A stretch of 64,000 bases of DNA, taken from Sphingobacterium haloxyli (GTDB lineage: Bacteria; Bacteroidota; Bacteroidia; Sphingobacteriales; Sphingobacteriaceae). The notes beneath the pieces are model-generated. The model was not told where the DNA came from. It did no database searches and worked only from the letters and a program-made list of their open reading frames with translations. Below are positions 34,785 through 44,211 of the stretch, piece after piece. Made by a program: the position numbers and the translations under genes. Each line of letters begins with the position of its first letter. Within the stretch, counting starts at the first letter, position 1. The DNA lies in the NCBI RefSeq assembly GCF_002980525.1, contig NZ_PVBQ01000001.1, positions 372,001 through 436,000 on the forward strand. The letters run 5' to 3'.

Positions 34785-37700
34785 CTACTTGACTTCAATA
34801 GCATCAATATAAATATCCTTGGCGTCAATAGACTTTACCCTGACCCGGTAAGTACCTGCATTGATCATCGTGCCGGTATCGGTATCGATATAATTCCATT
34901 TACCGTCTCGGGTAGGCTCTAAACGAACGCGCTCCTCGGGTTTCAGTACCACATCATCCATCGTGATCAGCTCAATAGTGGCTTCCCTCGTCTCGTCGAA
35001 TGGGTTATGGTATTTTAACATGAGGGCGTACACATCGGCTACTCCTACCTTAATTTCGAATTCTACCCAACCGTCATTTTCCGTATACTGTAAACGTTCT
35101 TGCTTCTGAAAATCTACTTTTTTCATGTCCTGATGGGCCGTAGCTTGATTCGCTTTATATGTCACAGATTCTTTGAGATCAAACGCCGGTTGCAAACCAC
35201 TCTGCTGCTGGAATACCACGAGGTCGGCTTTGGTGCCTTCCGACAAGTGCCACTCTTCGTCATTATCCAATACCTTTCGGTACACCTGTAAATATTCACC
35301 TCTGTTATTCATTATGGAATCTCCCATAAACTCGTATCCAGGTTGCTCTTCATTCGAGAGGAGATAGAAGTTTGTCGGCCGACGGAAAGAAAGGGTGAGA
35401 TCGCCTTCCACGTCGCTGATCGGAAAATAGTCTGCACCATAGAGATATCCAGGCAATTGTTGGAAAGATAGCTTTTGTAGAGAGTCATACTCCAGTCCGA
35501 TATCCATCCAACGTTTTATGTCAAGATTTTCTCCGCCTTTCAGCATCGCATTAAAGTGCGTTAATTTCTTGTCGTTTGCAGGCTGCGTCTCTGCAGAAGC
35601 GATAGCAATGGCGTGAATTACGGCCTGCCCCGCCGCTACGTGCGGAAAATGAATTTTCAACTGCCCGTCTTGCACAGTTACCTCATAAACACGTTTTAGG
35701 GCAGCGTCGTGGCCTACGCTTTTCCATATATCGAGATCTTTTTCTTGTGCGACATCATTGATTGCTACATCAAAAAGCCGCATCGCGGTGCCGTCTTTTA
35801 GTCCTGCTCCCCCCACCCACGGTTCGGCAAAATACAGCTCTACACGGTACTTCCCATCAGGTACGTCAAAACGGTAAGCTAATTTATCCAGACCATAGCG
35901 AAATGTTTGAAACAGCGGCCAGTCGGCTACTCCCTTAATCGGGTCAAAGATGCGCCGTTGGCTTGCAAAAGTTGAGGAAATATCCTCGTAGCTGTCCGCC
36001 CAAGATATCGATCCCCAACCTACTTCGTTTGTATACGGCTGATCTGCCATCCAATGCTGCTCGAATCTATCGGTATAGGCTGGTCCGCCGCTGTTCACGC
36101 GATATAGATAATGCATATCTGCTTCACCCTTCAACAACCTTGACGATACATCGCGCATCTGTTCAAAATTCGGGCTCTGCGGTAAGGTGAACAGAACAAT
36201 AGTGTCCCGGACGACGGTCTTGCCGCCATTTCTTCCTTCTGCGTATAACACGTTATACTGTATATCCACTCCATTGAACTCAAATGGCCTACCAAATCCT
36301 GGGTGCTTTTGCACGCCTAAGGAAACATTCTCCAAATCATTGAAGAGCTCTACCTCTTCACAATTGGAGAAGATGCGGATAGCATCTTTAGTACCTGCCG
36401 TCAACCAGCGGTTGGGCCATGTATGCGATGCGATGTGAACCATCGGATCCTGCTTATTACTGTAATGTGCGCGGTACATATAATACGCATCAGTCGGTTC
36501 CCCCCAAGGCGTTAGCAACCCTTTGTAATTAACCGGCCCAATCTTGTCTAGATCGCGAAGCCCCTCGCCCCCTTGTATTCGGCCGGGGTTATCGTGCGAA
36601 TTCCACAACCATTGATAGTGCCCGATGGCTTCATTTTTCACGGAATCGGCTAACCGCAGTTTGGTTTCCAATATTTCCGTAAAACGCGCCTCGCTGTAGA
36701 CCGGGTGATTGGGGAGATAGGGAGGTTCGGCATGTAGCTCCAAGGTACGCCACGCCCCGTATTCGCCTACCAACAGTTGCCGCTTTAAGTCTTCGCCGTA
36801 GGTATTATGATCTCCGCCGTACGTGCCTGTCCAGTTTTGCGGCACGTCCCAATCGGTACCACTGCCGCCGTTACAAGTTGTCACCAATCGTTGAATAGAC
36901 GCAGTAGGATCTAGGGAGCGTATAATTTCCATACATTCTCGTGTAAATTCTTCTGGCAAGGTACTTTCGTTCTCTATACCCCAAAGAAAAACAGATGGAC
37001 TGTTTCTACGCTCTTTCACCCAATCGCGCAGCAGGTCTTTGAAGTTGGTCCGGAACGCTTCGTTGTCGAACCAGATGTGCGCTGCCATTTGTGTCCATAG
37101 CAGGATGCCGTTTTCATCCCAAAATTGCTGATAGCGGAGGTTGTGAGGCTGGTGGGCATCCCGGAAGGAATTGAAGCCTAAGGCTTTCATATCCCGGACG
37201 CGCGCCGATATCTCTTCTGCTGTGAAGGCATGGGAGCCGCCTAGTTTATGCTCATATTCTGCAATGCCATGGATGAACACCGGTTTCCCGTTAACGATCA
37301 ACTGATTGGTACCGACCGGTTTTAACCCTTTCGGCCAACGTATCGAGCGTATCCCATAAGGTGTTTCCACCCTATCAAGCACACGGCGTCCTTCCTTTAC
37401 AATGGTTTCCATTGTATACAAGTAGGGATCTTCCGTATCCCACAGCGATGGTCTAGCCACATGAATGGCCGACAACTTAAACTCGTTCGTTGTCCGCGCA
37501 TCGATTTGCTGCACATCTTTGCTACTATATACTTTTTTTCCCTTTGCATTACGCATCTCCGTCACAATGGTCAACCGTCGAGCTTTGTTTGACGTATTCT
37601 GTATCTCTACTGTTTGCTGTATATCTGCGTCGTTTTCGTCCGCCGTTTCATCATTCCAATAATGCACACCAAAAGGCGCAATATTGACGTCATTTTTTAC

Positions 37701-38276
37701 AATGAGGCTGACAGGCCTAAAAATTCCCATGGGTTGAGAACCTTCGGAAAATCCACGCTCGGCAGATCCTCCACCGTCTACCCAAGGTAGGTCCCGAATC
37801 AGTGTCGGATGATCGGCACGAACGGCTAATAGATTTGGCCGTCCATCAGCGTATATCGCGTCGGTCACATCCAACGTAAATGTCGTCCGTCCACCGGCAT
37901 GATACCCTACCTGCTTTCCATTCAGCCAAACGGTAGCATACGATCCTACCCCTTCAAAGAAAACGTAGAAACGCTTTCCCTCGGGTTTCTGTCGGATGGT
38001 AAATTCTTTACGGTACCAAGCGTATCCAAATTGGTTTCCGCGAAGCAAACGACGATATCCGCCATACTGGTCCCAATTATGTGGAACGTCTACGGATTTC
38101 CAATCCCCAGTTTCTACGAAGGATACTTGCTCAAAACCTTGATAACGGGACGAATCATGTTCGTCCATAATCGTTTGCCAACCTTCATCAAGTGATACCA
38201 TTTGACGCGGCGATTGGGCAAAAGCGGAGGTTATGAAAATAAGAAATAAAGAAATACCGGCAACAATGTTACGCAT
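34785..38276 (-). CDS. Glycoside hydrolase family 2 protein with malectin-like and CBM-like domains
   Basis: A 1163-residue secreted enzyme (signal peptide to SAFAQ). N-terminal GH2 sugar-binding jelly roll (about 30-210; WYRKEFTIRQ, VWLNGKQVGYH), immunoglobulin-like domain, TIM barrel with acid/base Glu437 (WGIENE) and nucleophile Glu505 (LLVGEYGAW), then a malectin-like domain (about 735-910; YRVELYFAEPWVG) and a C-terminal beta-sandwich resembling CBM6/35 (about 1030-1163). GH2 enzymes cleave beta-galactosides, beta-glucuronides and, in pectin loci, beta-galacturonides; I cannot choose among these. Its ATG shares one base with the stop of the GH95 gene, so the two are coupled. It is the last gene of the operon. 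Confidence 0.9.
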   Translation of the reverse strand: MRNIVAGISLFLIFITSAFAQSPRQMVSLDEGWQTIMDEHDSSRYQGFEQVSFVETGDWKSVDVPHNWDQYGGYRRLLRGNQFGYAWYRKEFTIRQKPEGKRFYVFFEGVGSYATVWLNGKQVGYHAGGRTTFTLDVTDAIYADGRPNLLAVRADHPTLIRDLPWVDGGGSAERGFSEGSQPMGIFRPVSLIVKNDVNIAPFGVHYWNDETADENDADIQQTVEIQNTSNKARRLTIVTEMRNAKGKKVYSSKDVQQIDARTTNEFKLSAIHVARPSLWDTEDPYLYTMETIVKEGRRVLDRVETPYGIRSIRWPKGLKPVGTNQLIVNGKPVFIHGIAEYEHKLGGSHAFTAEEISARVRDMKALGFNSFRDAHQPHNLRYQQFWDENGILLWTQMAAHIWFDNEAFRTNFKDLLRDWVKERRNSPSVFLWGIENESTLPEEFTRECMEIIRSLDPTASIQRLVTTCNGGSGTDWDVPQNWTGTYGGDHNTYGEDLKRQLLVGEYGAWRTLELHAEPPYLPNHPVYSEARFTEILETKLRLADSVKNEAIGHYQWLWNSHDNPGRIQGGEGLRDLDKIGPVNYKGLLTPWGEPTDAYYMYRAHYSNKQDPMVHIASHTWPNRWLTAGTKDAIRIFSNCEEVELFNDLENVSLGVQKHPGFGRPFEFNGVDIQYNVLYAEGRNGGKTVVRDTIVLFTLPQSPNFEQMRDVSSRLLKGEADMHYLYRVNSGGPAYTDRFEQHWMADQPYTNEVGWGSISWADSYEDISSTFASQRRIFDPIKGVADWPLFQTFRYGLDKLAYRFDVPDGKYRVELYFAEPWVGGAGLKDGTAMRLFDVAINDVAQEKDLDIWKSVGHDAALKRVYEVTVQDGQLKIHFPHVAAGQAVIHAIAIASAETQPANDKKLTHFNAMLKGGENLDIKRWMDIGLEYDSLQKLSFQQLPGYLYGADYFPISDVEGDLTLSFRRPTNFYLLSNEEQPGYEFMGDSIMNNRGEYLQVYRKVLDNDEEWHLSEGTKADLVVFQQQSGLQPAFDLKESVTYKANQATAHQDMKKVDFQKQERLQYTENDGWVEFEIKVGVADVYALMLKYHNPFDETREATIELITMDDVVLKPEERVRLEPTRDGKWNYIDTDTGTMINAGTYRVRVKSIDAKDIYIDAIEVK

Positions 38277-41068
38277 TATTTTAAGAGATTAAGTTCGGTA
38301 TCGAACATATATGTTTTATTCTTTTTTGTGGGAATCTCGACGACCTTCCCGTTGTATCGAAGTTTGAGAGGCTTACCTGCAAGTGAACGCAAAGTCACTG
38401 ATGTTAACTGATGATTTTCCCACGCAAGGTCAATTTCAAAATTACCCCGCGCTTTGAGCCCACTAACTTTCCCTTGAGAAAGCTCTTTGGGAAGAGCGGG
38501 TAAAATATCCACAATATCCGTATGGCTCTGCACCAACATCTCGCCAATACCCGCTGCTCCACCAAAATTCCCATCTATCTGGAACGGCGGATGGGCATCA
38601 AACAAGTTTGGATAAGAACCGCCTGCACTTCCCGCAGGTCGCAATAGCATTTTTATCATTTTATACGTATGCTGTGCATCTTTTAGCCGCGCCCAAAAGT
38701 TTATTTTCCATGCCAAACTCCAGCCAGTCCCATCATCGCCACGCATAATTAAGGATTGCTTCGCGGCTTCAACTAGCTCGGGTGTTTGGTCCATATTGAT
38801 TTCGTTGCCGGGATGTAACCCCCATAAATGGGAAACGTGTCGATGTTTATTATCTGGATCATCAATATCCTCCAACCATTCTTGCAACTGCCCATATTGA
38901 CCAATTTGGTTTGGTGCAATCTGCGGGATCATCGTTTGTATGGAATCCCTCAATGGCGCATCTTTATTCACCAGTTTTGAAGACTCGGTGAAAATATGGA
39001 ACAATGCCCGGATAATCTGATGATCCATGGTTGGTCCTTTTACTAATCCGCCATTCTCCGGAGAATTGGAAGGCGTGCTCACCAGCCAGCCCGTTTTCTT
39101 GTCTTTGATCAAAAAGTCTTTAAAGAAAAGGGTCGCACCTTTTATGACATCGTAATATTCGGCAAGGAATTTTGGATCTTGGTTGAACCGATAATGTTCC
39201 CACAAGTGGGTAACCAACCACGCGCCACCAGTAGGCCATATGCCGTGATTAGAATTGTTAATCGGAGCTGTTCCTCGCCATAGATCCGTATTATGGTGAT
39301 GAACCCAGCCCCGTGCGCCGTAGTATTCCCGCGCTGTTTCTGTTCCTGCCTCACTTAATTCCCGGATCATTTGAAACAAAGAATGATGTAATTCGCCTAA
39401 TTGGAGCATTTCTGTGGGCCAGTAGTTCATCTCCAAGTTGATATTGGTGGTGTACTTGCTCCCCCACGAAGGCTCTAGCCAAGGGTTCCATATCCCTTGC
39501 AGGTTGGCGGGACGGGTCCCTTCGCGCGCGCTGGCTATCTGCAAATAACGCCCGTACTGTATGTAAAGCGCTATCAGATCGGGATCTGTTCCGGTGACAA
39601 ATCGTTCGAGACGCTCGTCGGTCGGCGTAGCGCGCACCTCTGTTCCGCCGAGATTTATATTAAAGCGACCATATAACTGCTGGTAATCATGCTCGTGAGC
39701 ACGCAGTAATTGGAGAAAACCTTTTTTTCGCACGTTTTGATGGTGGTCCTGGGCCGAGCGCTTATATGCAGGAATCAATTGTCTATAGTTACCATAATTG
39801 GTAGCTCCTGTTAGCAAGATATCGGCGGTATTCGCACCTTGGACATGCAGCTGACCATCTTTCTCGGTCATCGTTCCACCCTGCAACTTCACCGTAAGAT
39901 AGGAAGTTCCCTCTAAGGCGCCACCTTTGACGTGGACCGTCATGGCAAGCGTTTGGTCATCTACTTTCCAGACGCGGTGTTTTTCGTGTTTTGTTTCCAG
40001 CGCTAACGCGAAGGAGACTTGTTGCGGTTTATCTGCTGCTATACGAATAGCGATTGCGTTATCAGGGTGACTAGCAAAATAAGTGCGGGTATATTCAACA
40101 CCGCCTTGTTTATAGAGAACTTCCGACACGCCACGCTCTATATCCAACCTACGTTTATAGGATTCGGTATCTCCTTCGGGGAAACGGAATTTCAATATCC
40201 CAAAAGGTTGATATGACGCCTGATACGAGCCCACCTTTGGTACATCAGAATCCTGTATCCAATATTTCCATCGCCCGACCAAGGAAATAAATTTTCCCGA
40301 TGCGTTTTTTACGCCGATGTGGTTCGTGGTGTCTTTATATCCAGCTATCCCCCCCTTCCCGGTAAGATTAATGATCTGGACTGCCACGACATTCTTACCT
40401 TCGCGAAGAAGCTTCTTGGGGATCTTGTATAGACGTTTTGTATGGTCACCACGCTCATGCCCGATCAATTGCCCATTGACGTAAGTATAGTCCTCCTGCC
40501 TAGCTTTATTTAAATCCAATAGCCAGTCGTCACTAGCGAGATCTTCCGCAGTCAGTTCAAAGGTCGTTCGGAACCAAACGGCGCCATCAAGTGCTTCCAA
40601 ACCAATTTCCTCCCAGCCTTCATAGCTTGGTACCGGAAAGCTGGGCCATTGACTATCATCAAATGCAAAAGTATACGCTCCGTTTGGCTTTTCACGCTCT
40701 GTGCCTACACGATCTAACCATGGTTTCGGATCTTCCGTTTCGCTCTTCAAGCCCATGAACTCGCGCATGGCTAACTCTTCTGCATCCTGTTGCTTGCCCT
40801 GTTCGAGCAGAAGTCTAATGGTATCCAAGTACTGGCTTGCGTTAGCCTTGTTGTAATTCCGCGGCTCCCCCGTCCAAAGCGTTTCCTCGTTGAACTGGAC
40901 CTCTTCTACCGTATCTCCCCCAAATATCATAGCTCCCAGGCGCCCGTTTCCGATAGGTAAGGCTTCTTCCCACTGCTTAGCGGGCTCATCATACCATAGT
41001 TGGTGCTGCCCGTGCACATGCAGGTTTGCGGTTATTATTACAAAAAGGATAAAAAACGTTAAACGCAT
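38276..41068 (-). CDS. Glycoside hydrolase family 95 protein with an inserted jelly-roll domain
   Basis: A 930-residue enzyme (signal peptide to HVHGQ) of the alpha-L-fucosidase/alpha-L-galactosidase family. Hallmarks: LWYDEPAKQWEEALPIGNGR at the start, NINLEMNYWPTEM with the two catalytic-site Asn residues, SNSPENGG with the family Glu, and QIDGNFGGAAG with the family Asp. Residues of about 107-285 form an extra domain inside the N-terminal GH95 domain, resembling a GH2 sugar-binding jelly roll (VWFRTTFELTAEDL, YVNGQLIGHERGDH, KNVVAVQIINL). It interrupts the usual FMG...YQPFG junction. In a pectin locus either fucose of xyloglucan/RG-II or L-galactose of RG-II is plausible. It follows GH28 by 6 bp. 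Confidence 0.93.
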   Translation of the reverse strand: MRLTFFILFVIITANLHVHGQHQLWYDEPAKQWEEALPIGNGRLGAMIFGGDTVEEVQFNEETLWTGEPRNYNKANASQYLDTIRLLLEQGKQQDAEELAMREFMGLKSETEDPKPWLDRVGTEREKPNGAYTFAFDDSQWPSFPVPSYEGWEEIGLEALDGAVWFRTTFELTAEDLASDDWLLDLNKARQEDYTYVNGQLIGHERGDHTKRLYKIPKKLLREGKNVVAVQIINLTGKGGIAGYKDTTNHIGVKNASGKFISLVGRWKYWIQDSDVPKVGSYQASYQPFGILKFRFPEGDTESYKRRLDIERGVSEVLYKQGGVEYTRTYFASHPDNAIAIRIAADKPQQVSFALALETKHEKHRVWKVDDQTLAMTVHVKGGALEGTSYLTVKLQGGTMTEKDGQLHVQGANTADILLTGATNYGNYRQLIPAYKRSAQDHHQNVRKKGFLQLLRAHEHDYQQLYGRFNINLGGTEVRATPTDERLERFVTGTDPDLIALYIQYGRYLQIASAREGTRPANLQGIWNPWLEPSWGSKYTTNINLEMNYWPTEMLQLGELHHSLFQMIRELSEAGTETAREYYGARGWVHHHNTDLWRGTAPINNSNHGIWPTGGAWLVTHLWEHYRFNQDPKFLAEYYDVIKGATLFFKDFLIKDKKTGWLVSTPSNSPENGGLVKGPTMDHQIIRALFHIFTESSKLVNKDAPLRDSIQTMIPQIAPNQIGQYGQLQEWLEDIDDPDNKHRHVSHLWGLHPGNEINMDQTPELVEAAKQSLIMRGDDGTGWSLAWKINFWARLKDAQHTYKMIKMLLRPAGSAGGSYPNLFDAHPPFQIDGNFGGAAGIGEMLVQSHTDIVDILPALPKELSQGKVSGLKARGNFEIDLAWENHQLTSVTLRSLAGKPLKLRYNGKVVEIPTKKNKTYMFDTELNLLK

Positions 41069-41074
41069 ATTATA

Positions 41075-42658
41075 TTATTTCTTTTGTGCTTCGATATTGT
41101 TGGTTATAACAGTAGACGTCGTAGAACCCTTGACGGTGTTTTCTACATGCATAAGATTATTGCCATGTATAAAGACTTCGCTGTTTTCATCCCCAATAAG
41201 CTCCAAAAATGTATTCGTACCTAAGCTTGGGTAATTTTGCTGTATATTAGCTTTTTGCACACCTTCAAACACCAACATTGGCCGGTCTACTTTTGGTGTA
41301 TTATTTTGGACACTGGTAATGTGTAAACCTTCAATATTCTTCGCCTTGATAAGCGATTCATCTACCACATCTACCTGTACATTATTAAACGAGATATTCT
41401 TTGCATTTTCAATCGAAAAACCAGATTTCGATTGCATATTGATGTTGTTAAAGCTCACGTTTTCCACCGGCATTTCCTCCAGTCCGAGTATTAAACCCAC
41501 GCGATTGGCCGTTCCTGCCATATCACTGATATAGACATTTTTAAACAACGGTGTACGTTCAGAAACTGGCTCGTTGTCAGTTTTTGCATACTGCATATTT
41601 AATACAATTGCTTGATCGCGTATGTTACGCATCACAATATTGCTTACGCGAATATTTTCCACCACACCGCCACGACCGCGAGCAGTTTTTAACCGTATAC
41701 CGCGATCTGTTCCGTCAAATATACAATTGGAAATGACGATATTCTTTACGCCGCCTGACATTTCACTACCAATGACTACACCACCATGTCCACGCAACAT
41801 GGTGCAGTTGGTGATTGTGTAGTTTTCTGCCGGAATATTCACTTTACGACCAGAGCGATCTTTTCCGGATTTGATGGTGATACAGTCATCCCCAACGGAG
41901 ATATGACAGTTAGCGATATGCACGTTGCTGCAAGATTCTGGGTTAATCCCGTCGGTATTTGGTGAAGGCGGGTTGTCTATGGTCACACCATCAACTGTTA
42001 CATTATCACAATACTGCGGATTGACTGTCCAGAAAGGCGAGTTTTGAATCTTGATGTCTTTTATTTGTACGTTATTACAATGTAGAAACTGTATAAAAGG
42101 CGGGCGTAAAAAACCGCGTTCAACCCATCCCGGCAAATCCGGCGCCAACACGTCCTTGTTTAGGCGTTTAAACTCCTTTTGCCATTTGGTTAATTCTCCC
42201 TCTTTTTGTTCACGAATAGTCACTTCGGAGTACCCCCACCATTTCTTGCCGTGTCCGTCAATCAAACCGCGGCCAACAATAGCTATATTTTCGAGATCTT
42301 TACCATAGATTAGTGGAGAGAAGTTAGTCACTTCGGTTCCTTCCCAACGAGATTCCACCATCGGAAGATAGTGATCGAAATCATCGCTGAAATGCAGCTC
42401 TGCGCCCGCGTCAATAAAAAGGGTTATGTTGCTTTTAAAATGGATGGGGCCGGTAATATACTTACCTGCCGGAAAATAGACCGTTCCGCCTCCCTTGCTC
42501 GCGGCGGCGTCAATGGCTTTGGCAATAGCTTCGGTATTAAGCCCGGTACTGTCATTGCTTCCGCCGTAATCCAATACGTTGTAAAATTGTTGTGCCTGCA
42601 CCGACATACCCATAGCGGCAACAAACAACCATAATGCAATAATTCCTCTCTTTATCAT
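41075..42658 (-). CDS. Glycoside hydrolase family 28 (polygalacturonase-type)
   Basis: A 527-residue secreted protein (signal peptide to VQAQ) with a pectate-lyase-superfamily beta-helix. All four GH28 signatures are present: N234-T-D236-G, D257-D258-C, G290-H291-G292 and R322-L-K324 (Leu instead of the usual Ile in RIK). Asp236, Asp257 and Asp258 are the expected catalytic residues. GH28 enzymes invert while cleaving alpha-1,4-galacturonan or rhamnogalacturonan; exo-action on oligosaccharides is common for periplasmic Bacteroidota members. Its start overlaps the preceding gene's stop by four bases. The extra C-terminal helix turns are complete. Confidence 0.93.
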   Translation of the reverse strand: MIKRGIIALWLFVAAMGMSVQAQQFYNVLDYGGSNDSTGLNTEAIAKAIDAAASKGGGTVYFPAGKYITGPIHFKSNITLFIDAGAELHFSDDFDHYLPMVESRWEGTEVTNFSPLIYGKDLENIAIVGRGLIDGHGKKWWGYSEVTIREQKEGELTKWQKEFKRLNKDVLAPDLPGWVERGFLRPPFIQFLHCNNVQIKDIKIQNSPFWTVNPQYCDNVTVDGVTIDNPPSPNTDGINPESCSNVHIANCHISVGDDCITIKSGKDRSGRKVNIPAENYTITNCTMLRGHGGVVIGSEMSGGVKNIVISNCIFDGTDRGIRLKTARGRGGVVENIRVSNIVMRNIRDQAIVLNMQYAKTDNEPVSERTPLFKNVYISDMAGTANRVGLILGLEEMPVENVSFNNINMQSKSGFSIENAKNISFNNVQVDVVDESLIKAKNIEGLHITSVQNNTPKVDRPMLVFEGVQKANIQQNYPSLGTNTFLELIGDENSEVFIHGNNLMHVENTVKGSTTSTVITNNIEAQKK

Positions 42659-44196
42659 CTTAAGTTAACTTTTAACGATTTTAATTTTTTAGACCTAGCA
42701 ACACGCTCGCCGTCCACGTAGACGGTCAGTCCTTTTCCTTTTCCATACGTTGACCCGTTCTGGTCCCAATAGATATCTACTACCTTATCCTTGTAGGACA
42801 CACCTTGTAGGGTAAAATAAGCCCATTGATCCTGTGGAATAAGGGGCTTTAATTCGAAACTGTTACCCAGCTGCGGCTTGAACCCGACAAGATCTTGAAT
42901 AACCACATCCGCGAACGTCGAGTGATTATAAAATTTGCTACGAGGGTGGTCTCCTTTCAACCAGTAGCCAGTGCGCTCGTCTTGATATTCACCAATATAT
43001 GGCTTACCATCCATGACGTGAGATGCGGCATACTGTTGTACGGCTTCATAGAAGTCATCTTTTGTGATCGTGTTGCCGCGTTTGTAGTCTACAAGAAAGT
43101 TCGCCATCCCCCGTAAGGTTTGCGTACTGGCGAACGGCCAGATAGCGCCGTCCCACTCGCAGCCATGACCGGATCCACGCGTGCGGAAGGTTGGCTCTCT
43201 GCGTTCGGCGGTGGTGAGCCCCCAGGGAGCCTTAAACCCTGCCGTATCAGTAACCTGCGACCATGCTTCGGCATAGGAACGATGGTCAGGCACAATATGA
43301 AAGCTCCAGGGAATAAATCCGATAGCTTCCCGTGCTGGGTGTAAACCCTTGCCGTTCTCAAGGCGTGTCTTAAAGAAACTATCTTTTTCATCCCAAAGTG
43401 AATCTACTAACAATGTTGCTAGCCGCTCCGCCTTTGTTTCGTAATTACGCTTCAAGCTATCATTACCGACCATTTCTGCAATCGTCGACAGCGCTCGTGC
43501 ATTGGCAACCATATAGCTATTGATGGTTGGCCGCATGTTTTCCTCTCGGCGCCCGCCGGATACGGATTCTTCCATACCGTCCTTAACATCATGCTGCCAA
43601 AATAGGCCGCTCGGCAACTGGCGTTCTTCTTCCCATTTCAAATAGTCTTTATCCAGATCGTTCAAACGACTGGCTAAGTATTCTTCGTCGTCTTGCACCA
43701 TGTGATAGGCCAGCAAAGCATCCGGCAACCAAGAGCTAAATTGATGAAAACGTGGCCTGCTTTCACCTTTATCAGCGTGGTACAACCAAAAGTCAACATA
43801 CTCTTTCAAAAAAGCATTGTTGCGCAGCCATCTTCCTTCATAGATATGATGACCCAGTGCGCAACTGATAGCATTATATCTAGCAGCGTGTTTTACGGGT
43901 TCGATAAATTCCGTCACAATCGTCCCCTCTGGCGTCTCTTTGATATGTTTTCGGTAAGACCACCACCGGAAATAATAAGTTTCTTCTATCGCACTGTCAG
44001 GACAGGCAAATAACGGAATGTTGTCTTTCATCCAAGCTGCGGAGCTCTTGTTATCAATCTTGTTAACGACAGCCTCGTTGTCTTGATTATTAAATTTATC
44101 GACGTAGGTATCGAGCTTTCTGTTCAATTCCTCCTGAGCAGCTAGGGTACCTGGCAAAAAGAACAGCAGCATACCTGCAAGTTTATTCATTCTCAT
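42655..44196 (-). CDS. MGH1/trehalase-like (alpha/alpha)6 glycosidase
   Basis: A 513-residue secreted protein (signal peptide to GTLAAQ). The helical barrel pattern (EETYYFRWWSYRKHI, YNAISCALGHHIYEGRWLRN, PSGLFWQHDVKDGMEES, INSYMVANARALSTIAE, CEWDGAIWPFASTQTLRG) matches glycosidases of the GH63/GH37-like clan that share an MGH1-type domain; a small beta domain follows. Asp in CEWDGAIWP and Asp in FWQHDVKDGMEES are likely catalytic residues. These proteins recur in plant cell-wall loci, but the substrate is not known to me. It sits 15 bp after the 916-residue protein and overlaps GH28 by four bases. Start could also be Met3. Confidence 0.82.
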   Translation of the reverse strand: MRMNKLAGMLLFFLPGTLAAQEELNRKLDTYVDKFNNQDNEAVVNKIDNKSSAAWMKDNIPLFACPDSAIEETYYFRWWSYRKHIKETPEGTIVTEFIEPVKHAARYNAISCALGHHIYEGRWLRNNAFLKEYVDFWLYHADKGESRPRFHQFSSWLPDALLAYHMVQDDEEYLASRLNDLDKDYLKWEEERQLPSGLFWQHDVKDGMEESVSGGRREENMRPTINSYMVANARALSTIAEMVGNDSLKRNYETKAERLATLLVDSLWDEKDSFFKTRLENGKGLHPAREAIGFIPWSFHIVPDHRSYAEAWSQVTDTAGFKAPWGLTTAERREPTFRTRGSGHGCEWDGAIWPFASTQTLRGMANFLVDYKRGNTITKDDFYEAVQQYAASHVMDGKPYIGEYQDERTGYWLKGDHPRSKFYNHSTFADVVIQDLVGFKPQLGNSFELKPLIPQDQWAYFTLQGVSYKDKVVDIYWDQNGSTYGKGKGLTVYVDGERVARSKKLKSLKVNLR

Positions 44197-44211
44197 TTGT
44201 TTTCTTTTTTA

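Noticed and set aside
34680..34922. 80-residue open frame across the MITE-like element and the GH2 gene end
   Set aside because: Runs antisense into the well-supported GH2 gene and through repeat sequence.
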